IMG/VR virus record: IMGVR_UViG_3300017758_000026
Location: 1-41,293 of that record
From: a virus
Direction: 5' to 3' (one strand)
Length of the DNA stretch: 41,293 nucleotides
Shown here one piece after another: positions 15,762-22,483 of this stretch. A program made the translations under genes and the position numbers. Below the pieces are notes generated by a model, which was given only the letters and a program-made list of their open reading frames with translations, made no database searches and was not told the origin of the DNA. Every line of letters begins with the position of its first letter. The stretch's first letter is position 1.

Positions 15762-16421
15762 TTAAAATTTTAATTCAGTTAAATCTTCTTCGTTTCCAAA
15801 TCCTACAGTTGGAACTATATTAAAAGCTAAACTACAACGAGTAGATTTTGTACTATTTACAGGAACTGAATGATGTAAATAAGAAGGGAATAATAGTAAT
15901 AAACCAGGGGTGAAATTTATATCAAAAGTTTCCCAAGAATATTTAAATGAACGTTTATCAAGCACGGTAGAAGGTCTAATTGCATTAATATGCATCCCAC
16001 CTGATATTTTATGAAATCTAATAGCAGGAGTCTCAGGTTCAGGAGTACCAAAATAAAATACTCCTGAAATTAAACTATTAGGGTGGGTATGTTGGGTATG
16101 ATGTTGGCCTGGGTGTTTGTAAGATAGCCATGATTGACCAAACTTATAAGATTTATAAGTATACCCTAATTCTTTTCCAAAGTTTTCAGCTGTAGTTAAA
16201 AATAATGATTTTAAATCTTTACATTCAGGTTCATCTAAAATGTAAGAATTAGAGGACCTGTCTCCATAATTATCAGCATCTACCCCCTCACCCTTTCCTT
16301 CATCACCTTTCATTTTTTGTTTAAAAAACCAAGGAATTACACCACTATAACTTTCAGGAATAGTAGTAGTTAGTAATGGGGTTGGGAATAGTTCTAAAAT
16401 TTGGGTTTCTTGATTAGACAT
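15762..16421 (-). CDS. 2-oxoglutarate/Fe(II) dioxygenase-like protein
   Basis: A 219-residue protein of the putative 2OG-Fe(II) oxygenase type common in marine phages (2OG-FeII_Oxy_5/TIGR02466-like). It starts with a short strand (ILELFPTPLLTTTI) and has SNSYILDE, a core SWLSYKHPGQHHTQHTHPNS with H111 and H113, then LISGVFYFGTP and a distal FPSYLHHSVPVN (H183/H184) followed by TRCSLAFNIVP with the Arg expected to hold 2-oxoglutarate. The iron site here reads H-T-H, where related dioxygenases often have H-x-D, so activity should not be assumed. Substrate is unknown. It overlaps the next upstream dioxygenase gene by 8 nt. Confidence 0.85.
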   Translation of the reverse strand: MSNQETQILELFPTPLLTTTIPESYSGVIPWFFKQKMKGDEGKGEGVDADNYGDRSSNSYILDEPECKDLKSLFLTTAENFGKELGYTYKSYKFGQSWLSYKHPGQHHTQHTHPNSLISGVFYFGTPEPETPAIRFHKISGGMHINAIRPSTVLDKRSFKYSWETFDINFTPGLLLLFPSYLHHSVPVNSTKSTRCSLAFNIVPTVGFGNEEDLTELKF

Positions 16422-17052
16422 AACGGCTAAAAATTATTTCTGATATTGTTTCTTTATCTCCTAAAGTACCTGATGTTAGTACATTTACTCCTAATGATTT
16501 ACGTACTCTATTAGTAGTATTAGGGGGAACCCCATGGGTTAAATATGAAGGAAATATAATAAAATTATTTTGTTGGGGTTTAAAAAATATTTCTTCTTGA
16601 GAAAAAGGATGATTTTGGTAATCATCTAATAAAGAAGGCTCAAGATAGGGACGATTAAATGATTTTACTTCTTTTGAAAAACATATAGCTGCATCTTCAG
16701 GTTGGCAATCATAATAAAACACACCCGCTAATAATGTATTAGGGTGAACATGTGCTTTATGAAACATCCCAGGTTGTTTATAAGATAGCCATGATTGTGA
16801 AAATTTTAATTTTGTATACTTATAACGCATTAATTCAGTAGCATACTCTTCAAAACATTGCATAAACCAATTAGCTAAAGGTTTGCAAACTGAATGGTCT
16901 ATTATATATGAATTTTTAGATACTTCTCCATAAGCACCTTTTCCGGGTTGCATAGGACAAGAATCAAAATATTTTGTTATTTCACTAGTATCCTCTTCAT
17001 ATGTGTTAACATATAAAGGAGTTGGAAATAAGGAAAATACTTCTGCTTCCAT
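16414..17052 (-). CDS. 2-oxoglutarate/Fe(II) dioxygenase-like protein
   Basis: A 212-residue close paralogue of the downstream gene: VFSLFPTPLYVNTYEED, KNSYIIDH, SWLSYKQPGMFHKAHVHPNT with H101 and H103, LLAGVFYYDC, a distal FPSYLTHGVPPN, and VRKSLGVNVL with Arg in the expected 2-oxoglutarate position. Shared N-terminal and core motifs suggest duplication followed by divergence; the loop between the halves differs. It overlaps the downstream copy by 8 nt. An 18-nt gap upstream is filled by the second copy of the TTTTGTATATTA element. As with the other copies, the substrate is unknown. Confidence 0.85.
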   Translation of the reverse strand: MEAEVFSLFPTPLYVNTYEEDTSEITKYFDSCPMQPGKGAYGEVSKNSYIIDHSVCKPLANWFMQCFEEYATELMRYKYTKLKFSQSWLSYKQPGMFHKAHVHPNTLLAGVFYYDCQPEDAAICFSKEVKSFNRPYLEPSLLDDYQNHPFSQEEIFFKPQQNNFIIFPSYLTHGVPPNTTNRVRKSLGVNVLTSGTLGDKETISEIIFSRYV

Positions 17053-17058
17053 AATTAT

Positions 17059-17070
17059 TAATATACAAAA
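17059..17070 (-). promoter_or_regulatory. TTTTGTATATTA element, copy 2
   Basis: Identical to 11076..11087 over all 12 nt, again directly after a stop codon (TAA) and 6 nt before an ATG. With the stop it reads TAATTTTG, a match to TAnnTTTG. Confidence 0.4.
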
Positions 17071-17667
17071 TTATTGGTTAGGAGACACGAAATTAAAAGC
17101 AATAGATATTCTTTCTTTATTACTTTCATTCCTATCAACTGAATGTTTAACCCAGGAGGGAAATAAATAAAACATAGATTCTTTAACTGGGCAAGGAACT
17201 GCCATAGCATTAGCCATAGTTTGTTCTCTTTCTACTTTAGAAGTTAAAAAGAATTCAGCATTATCTCCTCTATGTAAAATTAAATCTCCCATATTTTCTT
17301 CGGGGACTTGAACATAGTAAGTACCACTTAATACACTATTTTGATGATCATGTGGTTCGTTATAATCGTATTTACCGTTAATATTTATCCACCAATTACC
17401 TAATATAAGGTTTGATGTTCCTAGATAACGCTGAGGTACATCATTGACAAATACAGTTAAATCATTAAATAATTGATCAAGTGCTGGGGGTATAGGGGTA
17501 AGGAGTTCTCCACTATGCCATCCTCCTCTATTTGAGATATCAACACCAGGCTTTTCGTCTTTTACTTTATAACAATACTCAGCTATTGATTTATTATCAA
17601 TATCTTCTACAGGACATTCCCAAACTGGGGTTGTCCACCATAATCTTTCAAAAACTTTAAATTCCAT
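17071..17667 (-). CDS. 2-oxoglutarate/Fe(II) dioxygenase-like protein
   Basis: A 198-residue, more divergent member of the same fold: VFERLWWTTPVWECPV at the N-terminus, a central WWININGKYDYNEPHDHQNS with H106-D-H108, then VLSGTYYVQVPE, LILHRGDNAEF, and a distal FPSWVKHSVDRN followed by ERISIAFNFV with the Arg for 2-oxoglutarate. The HDH arrangement can supply an H-x-D or H-x-H metal site, and the overall order agrees with 2OG-FeII_Oxy_5. It lies 9 nt after the upstream dioxygenase. The substrate is unknown. Confidence 0.82.
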   Translation of the reverse strand: MEFKVFERLWWTTPVWECPVEDIDNKSIAEYCYKVKDEKPGVDISNRGGWHSGELLTPIPPALDQLFNDLTVFVNDVPQRYLGTSNLILGNWWININGKYDYNEPHDHQNSVLSGTYYVQVPEENMGDLILHRGDNAEFFLTSKVEREQTMANAMAVPCPVKESMFYLFPSWVKHSVDRNESNKERISIAFNFVSPNQ

Positions 17668-17676
17668 AACTTTATT

Positions 17677-18315
17677 TTACCTAAATGGACGTCCTCCAGT
17701 CCAAAATACTAAACATCTTCTTTCTCCTCTTGTAATTGGTTTTACTCTATGCATACAAAAAGCAGGAAATATAATTACATCTCCCTTTTCTCTTGGAACA
17801 GTATTAGCTTTATCTCCACCTAACCATATTTCAAAATCTCCCCCTTCATAATCATCAGAATCTGATAGTTGGACTGTCATAGCTAGTTTACGTCTATTAA
17901 CTCCATAAGCTCCTACATCCATATGCCAATCTAAATGGCCTCCATCTTCGGGATAAACTACATAATGAATAGGATCTGTAACTATATCAATATCAAAATG
18001 AAATAAATCTTTATTTGCTTCTAAAGCTAAAGGAAATAATAATTCATATAACCATTGGTTATAGGGTTGAGGAGTTATATATGCAATATCTCTATTATTA
18101 GTTTTATATGAATCTGTATCATCCCCTAACTCTGATATTCCGGTTCTCCCTTTTTCAAATTTATAATTAGCAGATACCATATCGTTTAAGTCTTTAATCA
18201 TTTCATCATTAAAAACATTTTTAAAGTAATAAAAACTATTCCAATTAGATTTAGGAGGAGATTCATTATAAGGGGTTAAAACTAAACGATCTTCGTGAAA
18301 ATTAGGTTCTTTCAT
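17677..18315 (-). CDS. 2-oxoglutarate/Fe(II) dioxygenase, PKHD/prolyl-4-hydroxylase-like
   Basis: A 212-residue enzyme with a textbook iron site: H131-M-D133 in HLDWHMDVG and distal H189 in FPAFCMHRVKPITRG, followed by GERRCLVFW with the Arg that binds 2-oxoglutarate. LAMTVQLSDSDDYEGGDFEIW is typical of the PKHD-type hydroxylase branch (prolyl 4-hydroxylase alpha family). The intact HxD...H triad makes it the most likely of the five to be catalytically active. The family hydroxylates proline or related groups on proteins or small molecules; the target here is unknown, and the long GTS repeats of the fibres contain almost no proline. Confidence 0.9.
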   Translation of the reverse strand: MKEPNFHEDRLVLTPYNESPPKSNWNSFYYFKNVFNDEMIKDLNDMVSANYKFEKGRTGISELGDDTDSYKTNNRDIAYITPQPYNQWLYELLFPLALEANKDLFHFDIDIVTDPIHYVVYPEDGGHLDWHMDVGAYGVNRRKLAMTVQLSDSDDYEGGDFEIWLGGDKANTVPREKGDVIIFPAFCMHRVKPITRGERRCLVFWTGGRPFR

Positions 18316-18318
18316 ATT

Positions 18319-18894
18319 CTATTCAATTAAATTAAACCATCCAGTTAGTATATATTTTGTTTGAGTAGGAGAAACTATTCCTCTATGGGTATACATCCAA
18401 TCCGAAGGCCATATAACTAGCTTTCCTTGTTTTGGCTCTTCAAAATGGTGTTGATATAAAAACTCTGTTTCTCCTCTATCAGTTACATCATTTAAATATA
18501 CCATCCAAACCAATATTCTATTTGAATAATTTAAACTAGCTCTTTCACAATGCCAACTTGAAAATCCTTCTTTTGGTAGGTATCTTTGTATATTAAAATA
18601 TGTAGAAAGTTCAATAGGATCTATTTTATTAAAAGCTGTTAAGTGTCTTTCAATATAATCACTTTTTCCTTTTTCAACTACTTCAACTAAAGAAGTAAGT
18701 AATGAACCCCATGTTTTATCTTGTAAATATCCAGGATGGAAAGTTATATCAGTTGATTTTTTACCTTTATCAGAAGTATGTTCCCCAGAACTATATAAAA
18801 CACCTGGTTTTTTTTCATCTGATGCTTCAAAAGTTTCTATAAATTGATTACATAACTCAGGAGATAATACTCCTTCTTTTCTATAAAGAAACAT
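18319..18894 (-). CDS. 2-oxoglutarate/Fe(II) dioxygenase-like protein with H-x-E site
   Basis: A 191-residue protein with FLYRKEGVLSPELCNQFIETF at the start, the expected N-terminal helix of phage hydroxylases. The iron site is H115-C-E117 in SSWHCERA, with Glu in place of the usual Asp, and distal H170 in WMYTHRGIVSP. The region where an Arg binds 2-oxoglutarate reads QTKYILTGW, with Lys. The strand ILVWMVYLNDV and GETEFLYQHHFEE complete the core. H-x-E is known in some 2OG enzymes, so activity remains possible. It is the first of the five dioxygenase genes in transcription order and follows an unknown gene by 8 nt. Confidence 0.82.
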   Translation of the reverse strand: MFLYRKEGVLSPELCNQFIETFEASDEKKPGVLYSSGEHTSDKGKKSTDITFHPGYLQDKTWGSLLTSLVEVVEKGKSDYIERHLTAFNKIDPIELSTYFNIQRYLPKEGFSSWHCERASLNYSNRILVWMVYLNDVTDRGETEFLYQHHFEEPKQGKLVIWPSDWMYTHRGIVSPTQTKYILTGWFNLIE

Positions 18895-18902
18895 ATTTTA
18901 TT

Positions 18903-19586
18903 TTATCCCTCAGAAGATTGATTTAACAATTTTTGAGCTTCTTTAAAACTTAACAAATTACCACTTTCTTGTTGTAATCTTTCTACTGTTTTAAGTGGTC
19001 CTACAGCGTTAATAACTTCAGCTGGTCCTGCATTTGGGCCTAAAGCTTCAGCCCTATTTTGTAAAGCTAAACGATATGAAGTAGCTTGATGAGAGTCTAC
19101 ATTTTGACTATCAAATGAACCATCATTTAATTCTGATTTGATTTGAGACCATAACTTCAATTCTCGTACTCTATCGTGGGCTGTTTGTTCCATATTAGCT
19201 TTTCCATACAAATTTTCATCTAAATCAATTTGTATTTTTCTTGCTTTCCAATCATCTCCTTGATCAATTGCTTTCTGCATTTTACTTTCAAGCTTTTCTC
19301 TATCTAAAGCACTACGTCTTAAATCAAAGGATAATCCCATTAATGCATCAAACATAGATGACATTTCTCTAACTGATTGCCAATATTTAGATGCGGATGT
19401 TGGATGTTTACCATCATTAAGTACTGAAATTCTCATTTCAGTTTCGGTACGGAATATTTGTTTTTTGAGCCAGTTATCTGTTAGCTCCTCTTTGAGTTCA
19501 ATAACTGCTTTAGCATCTTCTTGTTTTAAAACCCCTAATATAGGTTTTAAATCATCGGTTATAACTAGATTTTTTTCTTCGGCCAT
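18903..19586 (-). CDS. Helical protein of unknown function
   Basis: A 227-residue, mostly helical and charged protein: EDAKAVIELKEELTDNWLKK, then LRRSALDREKLESKMQKAID and RVRELKLWSQIKSELNDG, ending with QESGNLLSFKEAQKLLNQ. No catalytic motif, transmembrane helix or signal is seen. The family is not recognised. It lies between the fibre genes and the dioxygenase cluster, after a 53-nt A+T-rich gap without the ATATTTATA motif (ATATTAATATTAAAAT is the nearest). A coiled-coil assembly factor or adaptor for the fibres is possible, as many T4-like fibre genes are followed by a chaperone gene, but this is inference from position only. Confidence 0.75.
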   Translation of the reverse strand: MAEEKNLVITDDLKPILGVLKQEDAKAVIELKEELTDNWLKKQIFRTETEMRISVLNDGKHPTSASKYWQSVREMSSMFDALMGLSFDLRRSALDREKLESKMQKAIDQGDDWKARKIQIDLDENLYGKANMEQTAHDRVRELKLWSQIKSELNDGSFDSQNVDSHQATSYRLALQNRAEALGPNAGPAEVINAVGPLKTVERLQQESGNLLSFKEAQKLLNQSSEG

Positions 19587-19639
19587 ATATATAACTTTAT
19601 TTTAATATTAATATAAAAACTTATTTAAGATATTCCAAA

Positions 19640-19897
19640 TTATTCTCTAGGAAGGTCATAAGTAAGTGCAGAACCACTTAATTCTCCTTCTTCAAAAAAT
19701 AACCCATCTATAGATGCACTAATAATAGCTTGAGCTTCTTCTAATGTTTTTTCTTCGGCTTCTACTCTACTAGCCCATAATTCATTTTCTGTTGACCATA
19801 AACTACCAGGATGTCCTGCTATATGAGCTGCAGAATTATCTTCATGAGTAATGAATCCTTTTCCTGTATTGGTAGATGTATAATATTTTAATGCCAT
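19640..19897 (-). CDS. Small protein of unknown function (85 residues)
   Basis: An 85-residue acidic protein: MALKYYTSTNTGKGFITHED, then GHPGSLWSTENELWA, a helix EEKTLEEAQAIISASIDG and a short acidic tail. It resembles small virion-associated proteins found next to fibre genes, but the family is not known to me. The start is supported by an ATATTTATAATAAAA motif with its core 16 nt upstream. Confidence 0.7.
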   Translation of the reverse strand: MALKYYTSTNTGKGFITHEDNSAAHIAGHPGSLWSTENELWASRVEAEEKTLEEAQAIISASIDGLFFEEGELSGSALTYDLPRE

Positions 19898-19906
19898 GAT
19901 ATATTA

Positions 19907-19922
19907 TTTTTATTATAAATAT
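19907..19922 (-). promoter_or_regulatory. Candidate phage promoter motif (ATATTTATAATAAAA)
   Basis: Minus-strand motif with its core 16 nt before the ATG at 19897, directly before the last bases of the upstream adhesin gene. Confidence 0.5.
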
Positions 19923-19923
19923 G

Positions 19924-21189
19924 TTAAGATAATCGTATTTTTACAAAGCTTCCACTTCTATATAATCCTCCTAGAGGAATACCTGCACTAGCAGCTTCTG
20001 TGTCATCAGCATAATCATAACTAGAAGATATTCTTGATAAGGTAATAAACCCACTATCAGTAGTACTTAAATAAGATCCAGTAGTAATAGTAGTGGTTCC
20101 AGGAGTAGCAGGAGATAAAAATGCTTGAACATTAGTTGCCGATGTAGCTGTAGATTGTTGATAAGAACCTATACTTAAAGCTGCTGTTGAAACTCCTACA
20201 TTATTAGTTCCACCTTGTTTACTAAGTATCATATTATTAGCTGAAGACCAAGATGTACCATTATAACAATCAGTACACAAATTATGCCATTGAACTGCAT
20301 CATTTTGTGTTCCTGCTGCTGCATTATATCTAGCAGCTCCACTAGGGGTGGTTCCTCCTGTAGACCAAGCACTTCCATTCCATTCTACATTATTAGAAAA
20401 ACATCCAGGAGAGGTTAAACCTTTTATAACAAGTCCTGCATTTTGGGTTCCTGCAGATCCTGCTTGGCTTCTATTAGCAGGTAGATTTGTTGCAGAACTC
20501 CAACTACTACCATCATATTGAGAGTGGAATTGATTCGTTCCATAACTAGGTGGAGCATATCCTCCAGTTTGTGAACCTGCATTAACTGTTCCATAACCTT
20601 GAGTATAAAAACTACAATTTGTTAAAGCACCTGCAGCTGACCAAGAAGTGCCATTATAAGTTTCAGTACAATTATTATAAGTAGGGATAGAGGGAGATGG
20701 GAATGTACCACCAAATTTTAAAGCTGCATTTTCTGAGGCTCCTGTTCCACCAGTACCTGTTGAAGCATGGTTTTGATTAGCTTCTTGAGACCAAGCACTT
20801 CCATTATATGAATAAGTAGGATCATCAGTTCCTCCAAAATATAAAGCACCATTAGTAGTTCCAGAACCTCCTCCTGAAATTTTCCCTTGTGGAACACTAC
20901 TAACAGTTGACCAAACTCCAGCTCCATAAGTAGTTGAGGATTCCGAAGAGGATAAAAATTGAAAATCTGTGCTTCCACTTACTATTAAACTACCAGATAT
21001 AATAGTTGAACCTGTAGATATTAATCCAGAGGAAAAATCACTTCCTCCTCCACCACTACCAGCATTTTCAGCGTATGAAGCAGTTATAGCATAAGAGGCA
21101 GAGGGAAAAGTATTGTTAGATTGACCACAAACATTAAAACTACCGCTTAAAATTAAAGATCCAGTTATAGTAGGGTTATAAGTTAACAT
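19924..21189 (-). CDS. Kelch-like six-repeat adhesin with fibre-type ends
   Basis: A 421-residue protein. The N-terminal region (about 1-80) has fibre-type short strands (TGSLILSGSFNVCG, ITASYAENAG, GSTIISGSLIVSGS). Six Kelch-like units follow (for example [36 protein letters not shown]), most ending with YNGSAW or YNGTSW. The C-terminal 35-residue module (SSSYDYADDTEAASAGIPLG, then GLYRSGSFVKIRLS) is almost the same as in the next gene upstream, including a 44-bp exact DNA repeat. That module probably builds a trimerisation or tip cap. It lies 13 nt after the upstream paralogue. A receptor-binding or fibre-tip role is likely. Confidence 0.8.
   Translation of the reverse strand: MLTYNPTITGSLILSGSFNVCGQSNNTFPSASYAITASYAENAGSGGGGSDFSSGLISTGSTIISGSLIVSGSTDFQFLSSSESSTTYGAGVWSTVSSVPQGKISGGGSGTTNGALYFGGTDDPTYSYNGSAWSQEANQNHASTGTGGTGASENAALKFGGTFPSPSIPTYNNCTETYNGTSWSAAGALTNCSFYTQGYGTVNAGSQTGGYAPPSYGTNQFHSQYDGSSWSSATNLPANRSQAGSAGTQNAGLVIKGLTSPGCFSNNVEWNGSAWSTGGTTPSGAARYNAAAGTQNDAVQWHNLCTDCYNGTSWSSANNMILSKQGGTNNVGVSTAALSIGSYQQSTATSATNVQAFLSPATPGTTTITTGSYLSTTDSGFITLSRISSSYDYADDTEAASAGIPLGGLYRSGSFVKIRLS
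19930..19973. repeat. 44-bp direct repeat, copy 1 (adhesin 3' ends)
   Basis: Exact match to 21209..21252. It encodes the C-terminal LYRSGSFVKIRL module of two adjacent adhesins and could serve as a recombination site for module exchange or for loss of the gene between the copies. Confidence 0.85.
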
Positions 21190-21202
21190 ATTTTATTATT
21201 TA

Positions 21203-22480
21203 TTATTCTAATCGTATTTTTACAAAGCTTCCACTTCTATATAATCCTCCTAATTCAATTCCTCCTGAGGCTGCAGCAGTATCATCAGCATAGTCATAAC
21301 TAGAAGATACTTTTGTTAAAATTACAGCGGATTTTTGAACTACATCTCCTGTTGATCTGCAGAAATGAAACCCAGATCTCCATGCACTAGAGTTTTCATA
21401 TACTTCCGTTGATGTTTGCCTTGAATAGTTAGGTGGGGCATATCCTCCATGTGCCATTGTAGATATTCCTGTTCCTGTTCCTGTTAGATCTCTCCTTTCA
21501 ACATTTAAGTTAGGACCAGTTGACCAACTATTACCATTATATTCTTCAGTAGCTGTTGTATTCCATGGAGAAGCAGGAGCGGGTCCACCAAAAATAAGAA
21601 CACAACTAGTATCAACCCCACTAGAGGCAAAATTACGATTAATTACACTAGTATTTCCTCCACTAGACCAGGCACTTCCATTATATTCCACTGTAGTAGG
21701 GGTATCTGTAAAACTAGGATTAATCCACCCACCAATTACAATACCATCATTTACTGCACCCGAAGCGTTTCCTCCTGCTCTAACAGAAGGCATATCAGTT
21801 TCTGTACTCCATGCTGAACCATTATAATTTAAATGCCCACATGCCATAGATGGTGAGGAAAGGTTAGGTAGATCATAACCCCCAACTAAAAATCCACTGT
21901 TTTCACTTGTTGCATCACCCATAAGATAAGCCCCAACACACATACCTGAATAAGCAGGTGCTGTAGAATTAGGAATATCACTTATTGTACTCCAGCTACT
22001 ACCATTGTAAACTTCTGCTTCTTTCCAAGAGGAATAAGGAGGAGTTTCATTAATATACCCTAGAGCCCCCATAGCAAGTATAGAATTTGCTGTTCCACCT
22101 GATGCACATTTAAACCCACCTCTACACATTGTATTTGAGGTAGACCAAGATGAACCATCCCATACTTGAAAGGATTTTTGTTGAGGTTGGATTGGACTAG
22201 TTGGGGATACTGCTGATGGATAAGTTCCACCTAGAATTCCTGCGCCAGCAGAATTTCCTGCGCTACCTGCTTGTTGGGTTCCTACAGGAGATGCTGTTGA
22301 AACAGCCCAAGCTACAGGATTAGGACCTACTCCATAATATGAAAGTTCTACACTTCCAGAAGTTTGTAAAGCATAAGGGGCATATGGAGTATCTCCTTCA
22401 TATAGGTTAGAATAACCACAAACATAAAGTGAACCTGTGACATTTAAAGAACCCGTAACTCCTGGTTGATGTACTCTCAT
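21203..22480 (-). CDS. Kelch-like six-repeat adhesin with fibre-type ends
   Basis: A 425-residue paralogue of the gene downstream. It starts MRVHQPGVTGSLNVTGSLYV. Six divergent propeller-type units follow, including SGGTANSILAMG, ENSGFLVGG, GAVNDGIVIGG and DTSCVLIFGG, with WDGSSWS, YNGSSWS and YNGNSWS between. It ends with the same SSYDYADDTAAASGGIELGG and LYRSGSFVKIRLE module. The repeat units differ far more from the neighbouring gene than the C-terminal module does, which points to exchange of whole propellers between conserved ends. It lies 3 nt after the large fibre gene upstream. Confidence 0.8.
   Translation of the reverse strand: MRVHQPGVTGSLNVTGSLYVCGYSNLYEGDTPYAPYALQTSGSVELSYYGVGPNPVAWAVSTASPVGTQQAGSAGNSAGAGILGGTYPSAVSPTSPIQPQQKSFQVWDGSSWSTSNTMCRGGFKCASGGTANSILAMGALGYINETPPYSSWKEAEVYNGSSWSTISDIPNSTAPAYSGMCVGAYLMGDATSENSGFLVGGYDLPNLSSPSMACGHLNYNGSAWSTETDMPSVRAGGNASGAVNDGIVIGGWINPSFTDTPTTVEYNGSAWSSGGNTSVINRNFASSGVDTSCVLIFGGPAPASPWNTTATEEYNGNSWSTGPNLNVERRDLTGTGTGISTMAHGGYAPPNYSRQTSTEVYENSSAWRSGFHFCRSTGDVVQKSAVILTKVSSSYDYADDTAAASGGIELGGLYRSGSFVKIRLE
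21209..21252. repeat. 44-bp direct repeat, copy 2 (adhesin 3' ends)
   Basis: Exact match to 19930..19973 at the 3' end of the paralogous adhesin. Confidence 0.85.
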
Positions 22481-22483
22481 AGC

